DNA of 64,000 bases from VRUE01 sp963697695 (lineage in GTDB: Bacteria; Actinomycetota; Thermoleophilia; Solirubrobacterales; 70-9), in contig OY969094.1 of assembly GCA_963697695.1 (NCBI GenBank), positions 2,108,001-2,172,000 on the forward strand, given 5' to 3'. This document shows positions 1-7,164 of the stretch, piece by piece. Position numbers and translations under genes: made by a program. Every line of letters begins with the position of its first letter. Positions within the stretch are counted from its first letter, which is position 1. The notes beneath the pieces are model-generated. The model was not told the origin of the DNA and did not search any database. It saw nothing but the letters and a program-made list of their open reading frames with translations.

Positions 1-1647
1 GCCAACGGCAACGGTGGGGGGCTCTCCGGTATTGGAGAGGCGCTGCGACAAGGCCCGCTCGAAGGGGCCCACGCTTCCAACTGGCAGCTCGTCTCGGCCA
101 AACACTCGGCGACCGGCCATCCGATTGCGGTGATGGGCCCGCAGGTCGGCTACTACGTCCCGCAGATCCTGATGGAGCAGGACCTGCACGGGCCGGGCAT
201 CGATGCTCGCGGAGCCTCGTTCGCCGGCGTCAGCCTCTACGTCCAGCTCGGCCACGGGCGCGACTATGCCTGGAGCGCCACTACCGCCACCTCCGACAAC
301 GTCGACACCTTCGCCGAGGTGCTCTGTCGCGACAGGTTCCACTACCTGCACCGCGGCAAATGCAGGCCGATGGAAAAGCTGGTCCGAAGCGAGAGCTGGG
401 CCCCCAACGCGATCGACCCGACCGAGGCCGGCTCGCAGACGCTGACCGCCTACCGGACCGTGCACGGGATTGTCTATGCCCGCGGCAAGGTCCAGGGGCG
501 CCGGGTCGCCTTCGTCCGCCAGCGCAGCACCTACTTCCACGACGTCGACTCGGTGGTCGGCTTCGGTCAGCTCAACGAACCAGGGTTCATCACCGGGGCC
601 GCCCGCTTCAAGAAGGCCGTCTCCAACATCAACTTCCTCTTCAACTGGGCCTACCTCGATTCCGAGCAGATCGCCTATGCGCTCTCCGGAGCGATGCCGC
701 AGCGCGCTCGCGGCACCTCACCCGACTTCCCGGTTCTCGGCACCGGGCAGTTCGACTGGGAGGGCTTCAAGCCGTCGAATCAGACCGCCGACTACCTGCC
801 TTTCGCCAAGCATCCGCAGGCGGTCGACCCGCCCTTCCTCGTCTCCTGGAACAACAAGCAGGCCCCTGGCTGGGCGGCGGCCGACGACCAGTACGCATAC
901 GGGTCTCTCTTCCGTTCGCAGATGATCGCCGACAAGGTTCGGGCCGGTACCCGCGGCAAGAGCCGGATGACCGTTGCCCAGCTCGTCCAGACGATGGAGG
1001 AGCCGGCGACACAGGATCTGCGCGGCTACCGGCTCCTGCCGACCGTTTTCAAGGCGGTGGGCAAACCGAAACAGCCCGCGCTGCGCCAGGCGCTCGCCAC
1101 TCTGCGGACCTGGCATGGGGCCGGTGCCCACCGGCGCGACCTCGATCGGGATGGCGTCTACGACGAAAACGCCGCTGTCGTCCTGATGGATGCCTGGTGG
1201 CCGAAGCTGGTCGAAGCGGAGTTCAGGCGCTCTCTGGGCGCGAAAGCGTTCGAGGCGCTGGAGGGGATGATCGCCCTCGGCGACCACACCGGCGGATCCC
1301 CCGATGCACCGGATTTCTTCGACGGCTGGTGGGGCTACGTGTCCAAGGACCTGCGAGCGCTCTTCGGCCCCAGACCTCGCGATGCCTATAGCCGGGTCTA
1401 CTGCGGCAAAGGCTCAAGGGCGCGTTGCCGCAAGGCGCTTCAGCGCAGCCTCGCTGCCGCGCTGAAGGTGACCCCGGCTCAGCTCTACGGGGGCGGCGAC
1501 GGCCAATGCGCGGCGAACCCCCAGCCTTCCTGCTTCGATCAGAACCGTCCCCAAGTCACCTCGGGCATCGCGCTCGGCCCCTTCCCCTTCCAGAACCGGC
1601 CGACCTTCCAGCAGGTGGTTGCACTCACGCAACGCCTGCCTCGCTGA
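1..1647 (+). CDS. Penicillin acylase family protein (N-terminus cut off by window edge)
   Basis: The frame is open from base 1, so the signal/alpha-chain part lies outside the window. A Ser-Asn-Trp sequence with the Ser codon at 76-78 sits where Ntn-hydrolase acylases of this family cleave themselves to expose the nucleophilic Ser of the beta chain. It is followed by the family-typical TGHPIAVMGPQVGYY and the LGHGRDYAWS segment. Enzymes of this family hydrolyse amides such as penicillins or acyl-homoserine lactones and are usually exported; the substrate cannot be read from sequence. The gene ends with TGA, 12 bases before the next gene. Confidence 0.85.
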   Translation, partial: ANGNGGGLSGIGEALRQGPLEGAHASNWQLVSAKHSATGHPIAVMGPQVGYYVPQILMEQDLHGPGIDARGASFAGVSLYVQLGHGRDYAWSATTATSDNVDTFAEVLCRDRFHYLHRGKCRPMEKLVRSESWAPNAIDPTEAGSQTLTAYRTVHGIVYARGKVQGRRVAFVRQRSTYFHDVDSVVGFGQLNEPGFITGAARFKKAVSNINFLFNWAYLDSEQIAYALSGAMPQRARGTSPDFPVLGTGQFDWEGFKPSNQTADYLPFAKHPQAVDPPFLVSWNNKQAPGWAAADDQYAYGSLFRSQMIADKVRAGTRGKSRMTVAQLVQTMEEPATQDLRGYRLLPTVFKAVGKPKQPALRQALATLRTWHGAGAHRRDLDRDGVYDENAAVVLMDAWWPKLVEAEFRRSLGAKAFEALEGMIALGDHTGGSPDAPDFFDGWWGYVSKDLRALFGPRPRDAYSRVYCGKGSRARCRKALQRSLAAALKVTPAQLYGGGDGQCAANPQPSCFDQNRPQVTSGIALGPFPFQNRPTFQQVVALTQRLPR

Positions 1648-1659
1648 GAGAATCGGCCT

Positions 1660-2331
1660 GTGCCCGAGCAGAAGACCTGGACCGAGGTCGACGAGTACGT
1701 CAGCCGCTTGCTGGCCCCTCATGACGAGGCGCTGCAGGGAGCGCTGGATGCCGCTGAGGAAGCGGGATTGCCGCCGATTCAGGTCTCGCCGCCGCAGGGC
1801 AAGCTGCTGAACCTCCTGGCGCGTATGCAGGAGGCGAGGACGATCCTCGAGTTCGGCACCCTGGCGGGCTACAGCACGATTTGGCTGGCGCGCGCTCTAC
1901 CAGCCGACGGGCGCCTGATCACCCTGGAGGCGGATCCCGGCTACGCCGAAGTGGCCCGCGCGAACATCGCCCGGGCCGGCTTGGACGACCGCGTTGAGCT
2001 GCGGGTGGGACCGGCGCTTGAGCTGCTGCCTTTGCTCGACGAGCAGGACGTCGGCCCGCTCGACTTGATCTTCATCGACGCCGACAAGGTCAATACGCCC
2101 AACTACTTCGCCTGGGGGCTCGATCGCTGCCGGCCGGGCAGTGTGATCGTCGCCGACAACGTCGTCCGCGACGGCTCTCTGGTCGAGGCCCCTGACGACG
2201 ATTCCACCGCCGCGGCGCAGCGCCGTTTCCACGAGCTACTTGCCGCTGAGCCCCGGGTTGCCGCCACCACGATCCAGACCGTTGGAGCCAAGGGATACGA
2301 CGGCTTCTCGGTGGCGCTCGTGACCGGCTGA
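1660..2331 (+). CDS. Class I SAM-dependent O-methyltransferase (COMT/family 3 type)
   Basis: 223 residues from a GTG start. The glycine-rich SAM-binding motif appears as EFGTLAGYSTIWLA (about residues 65-78), followed by the acidic LEAD that holds the ribose and by FIDADK and ADNVV, the metal/catechol-binding signatures of cation-dependent O-methyltransferases. It would transfer a methyl group to a catechol-like or other hydroxylated small molecule in the cytoplasm; the natural substrate is unknown. It lies between an acylase gene and the ribosomal operon, where infA or map often sits in other bacteria, and is probably transcribed separately from rpmJ. Confidence 0.88.
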   Translation: MPEQKTWTEVDEYVSRLLAPHDEALQGALDAAEEAGLPPIQVSPPQGKLLNLLARMQEARTILEFGTLAGYSTIWLARALPADGRLITLEADPGYAEVARANIARAGLDDRVELRVGPALELLPLLDEQDVGPLDLIFIDADKVNTPNYFAWGLDRCRPGSVIVADNVVRDGSLVEAPDDDSTAAAQRRFHELLAAEPRVAATTIQTVGAKGYDGFSVALVTG

Positions 2332-2357
2332 CGGGGCGTCCACCGCCGGTCGTCCCC

Positions 2358-2366
2358 TGCTATCTT
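2358..2366 (+). promoter_or_regulatory. Possible extended -10 for the ribosomal protein operon
   Basis: TGCTATCTT lies about 90 bases before rpmJ in the 124-base gap after the methyltransferase. It has the TG dinucleotide of extended -10 elements and a TATCTT hexamer, but no convincing -35 is visible 17 bases upstream. The assignment rests mainly on its position. Confidence 0.3.
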
Positions 2367-2455
2367 TCCCGGTCGGCCCAGTGGGCCGGTGTTTGCGCCT
2401 GCCGCCCAACTCCTGGGGTGCGCAGGAGTCCTGTGTTCGATACGAGACCGGAGCA

Positions 2456-2569
2456 ATGAAGGTTCGAGCTTCCGTAAAGCCGATGTGCGAAAAGTGCAAG
2501 ATCATCCGCCGTCACGGGGCGGTCTTGGTGATCTGCCAGAACCCGCGCCACAAGCAGCGTCAGGGTTAG
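2456..2569 (+). CDS. rpmJ: 50S ribosomal protein L36
   Basis: 37 residues, the normal L36 size. The zinc-binding residues are visible as CEKC (residues 11-14), a single Cys at 27 and a His at 32, the C-X2-C-X12-C-X4-H pattern of the zinc-containing form. Start ATG follows GACCGGAGC. It leads the rpsM-rpsK-rpsD-rpoA-rplQ operon with only 10 bases to rpsM. L36 binds 23S rRNA late in large-subunit assembly. Confidence 0.97.
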   Translation: MKVRASVKPMCEKCKIIRRHGAVLVICQNPRHKQRQG

Positions 2570-2579
2570 GGGCGTAGAG

Positions 2580-2963
2580 ATGGCACGTATCGCAGGCGTC
2601 AACATCCCGGTCGGCAAGCGCGCCGAAATCGGACTCACCTACATCTTCGGCATCGGGCGCTCGACCGCGCAGGACATCCTCAAAGAGGCCAAGGTCGATC
2701 CGAACACCCTCGTCAAGGACCTGACCGAGGACGAGGTGATGCGTCTGCGCGATGCAGTCGAGCAGCGCGAGGTCGAGGGAGACCTGCGGCGCGAGCGCTC
2801 GCAGAACGTCAAAAGACTGATGGAGATCGGTTCCTACCGAGGCCTGCGGCATCGCCGCGGCCTGCCGGTTCGCGGCCAGCGGACCAAGACCAACGCGCGC
2901 GGCCGCAAGGGCCCGCGCCGGATGAGCGTTGCCGGCAAGCGCAAGGCGCCGGCGCCTAGGTAG
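2580..2963 (+). CDS. rpsM: 30S ribosomal protein S13
   Basis: 127 residues with the S13 N-terminal signature MARIAGVNIP and the conserved basic tail GLRHRRGLPVRGQRTKTNAR that contacts 16S rRNA and tRNA at the subunit head. Preceded by GGGGCGTAGAG. Ends in TAG, 10 bases before the GTG of rpsK. Standard member of the alpha operon. Confidence 0.98.
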   Translation: MARIAGVNIPVGKRAEIGLTYIFGIGRSTAQDILKEAKVDPNTLVKDLTEDEVMRLRDAVEQREVEGDLRRERSQNVKRLMEIGSYRGLRHRRGLPVRGQRTKTNARGRKGPRRMSVAGKRKAPAPR

Positions 2964-2973
2964 GGGAGAACCT

Positions 2974-3375
2974 GTGGCTGCAGCTAAAAAACCCGCCAAG
3001 GGACGCGCCCGGCGCCGCGTCAAGAAGAACGTCACCTACGGGCAGGCGCACATCAAGACTTCCTTCAACAACACGATCGTCACCCTCACCGACACCGAGG
3101 GCAATGTGATCGCCTGGGAGTCGGCCGGTTCTGCCGGTTTCAAGGGATCGCGCAAGTCGACTCCGTTCGCCGCCCAGGTGACCGCTGACTCGGCTGCCAA
3201 GAAGGGCATGGAGCACGGCCTCGAGAAGGTCGAGGTGTTCGCTAAGGGCGCCGGCTCCGGCCGTGAGACCGCGATTCGCTCCCTGCAGGCCGCCGGCCTC
3301 GACGTCACCACCGTCAAGGACGTCTCGCCCCAGGCACACAACGGTTGCCGCCCTAAGAAGCGGCGGAGGGTCTGA
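2974..3375 (+). CDS. rpsK: 30S ribosomal protein S11
   Basis: 133 residues from GTG; GGGGAGAA just upstream is the ribosome-binding site and decides this start over an in-frame ATG 45 bases earlier that lies inside rpsM. The family core is plain: HIKTSFNNTIVTLTD, the GSRKSTPFAAQ loop, and the C-terminal GCRPKKRRRV that binds 16S rRNA at the platform. The stop overlaps the rpsD start (TGATG), so the two are translationally coupled. Confidence 0.97.
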   Translation: MAAAKKPAKGRARRRVKKNVTYGQAHIKTSFNNTIVTLTDTEGNVIAWESAGSAGFKGSRKSTPFAAQVTADSAAKKGMEHGLEKVEVFAKGAGSGRETAIRSLQAAGLDVTTVKDVSPQAHNGCRPKKRRRV

Positions 3376-3995
3376 TGGCTCGCGATACCGGACCGCAGTG
3401 CAAGCAGTGCCGCCGCGAGGGACAGAAGCTCTTTCTCAAGGGGGAGCGTTGCTTCACCGACAAGTGCGGCGTCGAGCGCCGCTCTTACCCCCCCGGCGAG
3501 CACGGTCGCGGCCGCATGCGCCAGTCCGAGTACCGCGTGCAGCTGCGCGAGAAGCAGAAGACGCGCCGCTACTACCAGGTGCTCGAGAAACAGTTCCGTG
3601 CCTACTACGACAAGGCTTCCCGGCAGGAGGGCGTGACCGGCGAGAACCTGCTGCGACTGCTGGAGTCGCGCTTCGACAACGTGCTGGTCCGCCTCGGCTT
3701 CGCCGCTTCGCGGCGCCAGGCACGCCAGCTGATCCGGCACGGTCACTGGCTGGTCAACGGCCGCCGCGTCGACATCCCCTCCTACCAGGTTCGCCCCGAG
3801 GACGTGATCTCGATCAAGTCGGGCTCGGCGGCGAGCGACACGATCCGCAAGGCGACGGAGCTCGTCTCCACCGTGCCGGCCTGGCTGCAGGCCGATCACG
3901 ACTCGCTTACCGCCAAGGTCCTGCGCTATCCGGAGCGCGCCGAGATCTCGGCGCCGGTGCAGGAGCAGCTGATCGTCGAGCTGTACTCCAAGTAG
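3375..3995 (+). CDS. rpsD: 30S ribosomal protein S4
   Basis: 206 residues. The N-terminal region carries four cysteines (residues 9, 12, 26 and 31, C-X2-C-X13-C-X4-C), the zinc-containing form of S4. The S4 RNA-binding domain follows around residues 95-160 (SRFDNVLVRLGFAASRRQARQ, then INGxxV-like VNGRRVDIPSYQV). S4 starts assembly of the small subunit and in many bacteria represses this operon; no regulatory pseudoknot was identified here. It overlaps rpsK by one base. Confidence 0.98.
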   Translation: MARDTGPQCKQCRREGQKLFLKGERCFTDKCGVERRSYPPGEHGRGRMRQSEYRVQLREKQKTRRYYQVLEKQFRAYYDKASRQEGVTGENLLRLLESRFDNVLVRLGFAASRRQARQLIRHGHWLVNGRRVDIPSYQVRPEDVISIKSGSAASDTIRKATELVSTVPAWLQADHDSLTAKVLRYPERAEISAPVQEQLIVELYSK

Positions 3996-4035
3996 CCGGA
4001 AACCCGTTTCTGAACACGCAATACGCAAGGAACTC

Positions 4036-4036
4036 A
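4036..4036 (+). other. Start point of rpoA (ribosome-binding site AAGGAA)
   Basis: AAGGAACTC lies directly before the ATG at 4036, supporting this start. The 40-base gap after rpsD holds no hairpin strong enough to separate transcription. Confidence 0.5.
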
Positions 4037-5016
4037 TGACCACTGACTTCCAGGTCCCTCGAATTACCTCTGAGAAGGTTGACGATCGCCGTGGCACCTT
4101 CACCGTCGAGCCCCTCGACAAGGGCTTCGGCTACACCTTCGGCAACAGCCTTCGTCGCGTCCTGCTCTCTTCGCTGGGCGGGGCTGCGATCACCAGCGTC
4201 CGCATCGAGGGCGTCGCGCACGAGTTCTCCACCGTGCCGGGCGTCAAGGAGGACGTCACCGACATCGTCCTCAACCTGAAGGACCTCGTCGTCCGCATGC
4301 ACACCGATGCGGATGAGGTCGAGGCCCCGCTCGTGGCGACCGGCCCGGGCGAGGTGAAGGCGAAGGACATCGACCTGCCCTCCGGCGTCGAGATCCTCAA
4401 CCCGGACGCCCCGATCGCGACGCTGGAGAAGAAAACCAAGCTCGAGGTCTATCTCACGGTCGGCCGTGGCCGCGGCTACTCGCCGGCTGAGGAGAACAAG
4501 TCCGACGAGCAGCCGATCGGTGTGATTCCGATCGACTCGATCTTCTCGCCCATCCGCCGCGCTTCCTACTCGGTCGCGACGGCGCGCGTTGGGCAGCGGA
4601 CCGACTTCGACAAACTGACCCTCGACCTCGAAACGGATGGCTCGATCGAGCCCGGTGCCGCGCTGCGCGAGGCCTCGGAGATCCTGATCAAGAGCCTGGC
4701 GATCTTCACCGATGCCGACCGGGTCGAGGAGCTGACGGCGCGCGATCCGGTCACCGCTGGTGCGCCTGACGTGATTCCAGGCCCCGTGGGCGATGGCGTT
4801 GCCAGCAGCAACGGGCTGGATGAGATCCTGATCGAGGAGCTCGAGCTCGGGGTCCGTTCCTACAACTGCCTGAAGCGCGCCGGAGTGCAGACGGTCGGTG
4901 ACCTGGTGCGGAAGACGCGCTCGGAGCTGAACGCGATTCCCAACTTCGGTCAGAAGTCGATCGAGGAAGTGATTGAGACCCTTCAATCCCGCGGCCTGGA
5001 CCTGCACCAGGACTGA
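4036..5016 (+). CDS. rpoA: DNA-directed RNA polymerase alpha subunit
   Basis: 326 residues, full length. The N-terminal dimerisation domain (about 1-230) shows FVEPLDKGFGYTFGNSLRR-like sequence, the conserved alpha motif that contacts beta. A linker (about 235-255) leads to the C-terminal domain, where NCLKRAGVQTVGDLV and LNAIPNFGQKSIEEV are the helix-hairpin-helix elements that bind UP elements and activators. It lies between rpsD and rplQ as in most actinobacteria. Confidence 0.98.
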   Translation: MTTDFQVPRITSEKVDDRRGTFTVEPLDKGFGYTFGNSLRRVLLSSLGGAAITSVRIEGVAHEFSTVPGVKEDVTDIVLNLKDLVVRMHTDADEVEAPLVATGPGEVKAKDIDLPSGVEILNPDAPIATLEKKTKLEVYLTVGRGRGYSPAEENKSDEQPIGVIPIDSIFSPIRRASYSVATARVGQRTDFDKLTLDLETDGSIEPGAALREASEILIKSLAIFTDADRVEELTARDPVTAGAPDVIPGPVGDGVASSNGLDEILIEELELGVRSYNCLKRAGVQTVGDLVRKTRSELNAIPNFGQKSIEEVIETLQSRGLDLHQD

Positions 5017-5043
5017 GGAAGCGGACGGAGCCGGAGCAGAGCG

Positions 5044-5397
5044 ATGCGTCACCGCAAGAAGCGCAACAAGCTGAGCCGCGACGCGGCGCATCGCGAGGCA
5101 CTGCTCTCGAATCTCTCCAAGCAGCTGATCGAGCACGAGCGGATCAAGACCAGCCAGGCGAAGGCGAAGGCGGTCAAGCCTGAGGTCGAGCAGCTGATCA
5201 CGCTGGCGAAGAAGGGCGGGCTGCACGCTCGCCGGCAGGCGTTGGCGACGCTGCACAACGACAAGTTCATCGTGCACAAGCTGTTTGAGGAGGTTGCTCC
5301 GCGATATACCGAGCGGCCTGGCGGGTACACCCGGATCGTCAAGTTGGGTCCAAGGAAGTCGGACTCGACTGAGATGGTCTATCTCGAGTTGGTCTAA
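5044..5397 (+). CDS. rplQ: 50S ribosomal protein L17
   Basis: 117 residues, beginning MRHRKKRNKLSRDAAHR, the L17 signature. The rest has the expected LITLAKKG and YTRIVKLGPRKSDSTEMVYLEL segments. L17 sits at the peptide exit side of the 50S subunit. Last gene of the operon, followed 33 bases later by a strong intrinsic terminator. Confidence 0.97.
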   Translation: MRHRKKRNKLSRDAAHREALLSNLSKQLIEHERIKTSQAKAKAVKPEVEQLITLAKKGGLHARRQALATLHNDKFIVHKLFEEVAPRYTERPGGYTRIVKLGPRKSDSTEMVYLELV

Positions 5398-5404
5398 GAG
5401 TTCG

Positions 5405-5494
5405 GAAGGGCGGGGTGCCCTCGCCCGGACAAAAGGCGCGCTAATGAGCGCGCCTTTTTGAGTATCCGCCCGTTCGAGGGGCACCCCGCCCTTC
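5405..5494. repeat. 16-bp perfect inverted repeat enclosing the terminator
   Basis: GAAGGGCGGGGTGCCC at 5405-5420 is repeated inverted at 5479-5494. The arms are 58 bases apart with the operon terminator inside, giving a nested stem-within-stem structure. Function unknown; it may reinforce termination or protect the RNA 3' end. Confidence 0.75.
5431..5459 (+). terminator. Intrinsic terminator of the rpmJ-rplQ operon, bidirectional
   Basis: A perfect 12-base-pair stem (AAAAGGCGCGCT and AGCGCGCCTTTT) encloses an AATG loop and ends in a run of five T. The four A-T pairs at the base put a T run on the opposite strand as well, so the same hairpin can stop leftward transcripts coming from truA. 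Confidence 0.92.
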
Positions 5495-5542
5495 TGGACG
5501 CTGACCACCCTCCAGGGCCGGCTCCGTCACGCGCATCGGAGA

Positions 5543-5566
5543 TTGACCCCGCTGGGGTGGGGTCAA
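5543..5566 (-). terminator. Hairpin after truA
   Basis: TTGACCCC (5543-5550) pairs with GGGGTCAA (5559-5566) across an eight-base loop, just past the truA stop on the minus strand. There is no T run, so it may be a weak terminator or an RNA end-stabilising hairpin. Confidence 0.4.
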
Positions 5567-5572
5567 AGTCGG

Positions 5573-6307
5573 TTACGTGTAGCTGACGGACTCGAGGTAT
5601 AGGCCGTGGGGTGGGGCTGTGTCGCCGGCGGCGGAGCGGGGGGCTCCGCGTAGGAGTTGCTTGAAGCTGTCCAGGGTTCGGCGGCCGGAGGCGACTTCGA
5701 GTTGGGTGCCGACTAGGACGCGGACCATGCTGCGCATGAAGGCGTCGGCGGTGATGGTGAAGCTGAGGAGGTCGCCGCTCTGGCTCCACTCGGCGCGATG
5801 GATGTCGCGGTCGAAGCGGACGTGGTCGGTCTGGGTGGGGGTGAAGGCGGTGAAGTCGTGCGTGCCGGGGAGGGCCGAGGCGCAGGCGTCGAGGGCGCCG
5901 CGGTCGATTTTGTGTGGCCACCAGAGCGCTCGGCGCTCCTCGAAGGGGCTCGAGGCCTGGCGGGTGAGGACCCGGTAGCGGTAGGTGCGGGCCAGGGCGT
6001 CGCGGCGGGCGTTGAAGCCCTCCGCGACCGGCGCAGCGGCGATGACGGCGATGTCGCGGGGTCCGAGGCCGTTGAGGCGCCGCGCCAGGTCCCCGGGAAC
6101 CTCGGCTGCCGTAGCGAAGCTCGCCACCTGCCCACGCGCGTGCACACCGGTATCGGTGCGCCCGGCCACGGTCAGCTCGACCGGCTCTCGAAGGACGGTG
6201 GCCAGGGCCGCCTCGAGCTCCCCCTGTACCGTCCGCAGCCCCGGCTGCTTCGCCCAGCCACGGAACTCCGTTCCGTCATATTCGAGATCGAGCCTGACCG
6301 TTGCCAC
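5573..6307 (-). CDS. truA: tRNA pseudouridine(38-40) synthase TruA
   Basis: 244 residues, typical length. The catalytic aspartate is Asp52 in AGRTDTGVHARGQ, preceded by the N-terminal DGTEFRGW motif. The enzyme isomerises uridines 38-40 in the anticodon stem-loop of many tRNAs. It is convergent with rplQ and divergent from surE, whose start is 44 bases away. In many actinobacteria truA follows rplQ on the same strand; here it is inverted. Confidence 0.96.
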   Translation of the reverse strand: MATVRLDLEYDGTEFRGWAKQPGLRTVQGELEAALATVLREPVELTVAGRTDTGVHARGQVASFATAAEVPGDLARRLNGLGPRDIAVIAAAPVAEGFNARRDALARTYRYRVLTRQASSPFEERRALWWPHKIDRGALDACASALPGTHDFTAFTPTQTDHVRFDRDIHRAEWSQSGDLLSFTITADAFMRSMVRVLVGTQLEVASGRRTLDSFKQLLRGAPRSAAGDTAPPHGLYLESVSYT

Positions 6308-6351
6308 GGCGCGCAGTATGCCCGTCGACGGCCCACCTAGAATCGGTGCCG

Positions 6352-7164
6352 ATGCGCGTCCTCCTGACCAACGACGACGGAATCACCGCCCCCGGCCTGC
6401 AGGCCGCCCGCCGCGCCCTGCGCGAGATCGAGGGGGTCGAGGTCGACGTGGTCGCGCCGGACTCGAATCGCAGTGCGACGGCGCGCAGCATCACCACGCG
6501 CTCGCCGCTCACGGTCGAGGAGGTCGAGTTCGGCGACGGCGACAAGGGCTACGCCACCGACGGCACCCCGGTCGACTGCGTGCGCTTCGCCGAGCTGGGG
6601 CTCGTCGGCCACAGGCCCGACCTGATCGTCTCCGGCATCAACCACGGAGCGAACCTCGGCGATGACATCACCTACTCCGGCACGGTTGCCGCGGCCTTCG
6701 AGGGGATCGTGCTCGGTATCCCGGCGGTGGCGTTCTCTCAGCAGTCCTCGGGCGGCGGCATGGGCTACGTCAGCGGTCGCTTCGAGTTCGGTATGGCTGC
6801 GGCGTTCGTCGGCCAGCTGGTGGGCCGACTGCGCACCGAGCCGATGCCGGAGGCGACGCTGATCAACGTCAACTGCCCGGCGGGAGAGCCGAAGGGAATC
6901 GAGGTGACGAAGCTCGGCAAGCGCATCTACAACGACGAGCTGAAGCTGGTCGGCGAGGAGGCCGGCACGGCGCGCCGCCGCTACGAGATCTACGGCTGGA
7001 AACCTGGCTACGAGGAGATCGAGGGCACCGACCTCTTCGCGGTGGCGCAAGGGCGGATCTCGGTCACGCCGATCCACTTCGACCTCACCGACCATGGCGG
7101 GCTGGACCGGCTGCGCGGCTGGGGCTTCGAGGAGATGCTGGCGGCGACCGCTGCGGCGGCGTGA
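6352..7164 (+). CDS. surE: 5'/3'-nucleotidase SurE
   Basis: 270 residues. The metal-binding residues of the family are present: Asp8 and Asp9 in LLTNDDGI, Ser41 in APDSNRSA, and Asn97 in VSGINHGANLG. SurE dephosphorylates nucleoside 5'- and 3'-monophosphates and short polyphosphates in the cytoplasm. The ATG at 6352 is chosen because the family motif begins at once after it; an upstream TTG at 6301 would add 17 unrelated residues. It overlaps ligA by four bases (GTGA), indicating coupling. Confidence 0.96.
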   Translation: MRVLLTNDDGITAPGLQAARRALREIEGVEVDVVAPDSNRSATARSITTRSPLTVEEVEFGDGDKGYATDGTPVDCVRFAELGLVGHRPDLIVSGINHGANLGDDITYSGTVAAAFEGIVLGIPAVAFSQQSSGGGMGYVSGRFEFGMAAAFVGQLVGRLRTEPMPEATLINVNCPAGEPKGIEVTKLGKRIYNDELKLVGEEAGTARRRYEIYGWKPGYEEIEGTDLFAVAQGRISVTPIHFDLTDHGGLDRLRGWGFEEMLAATAAAA

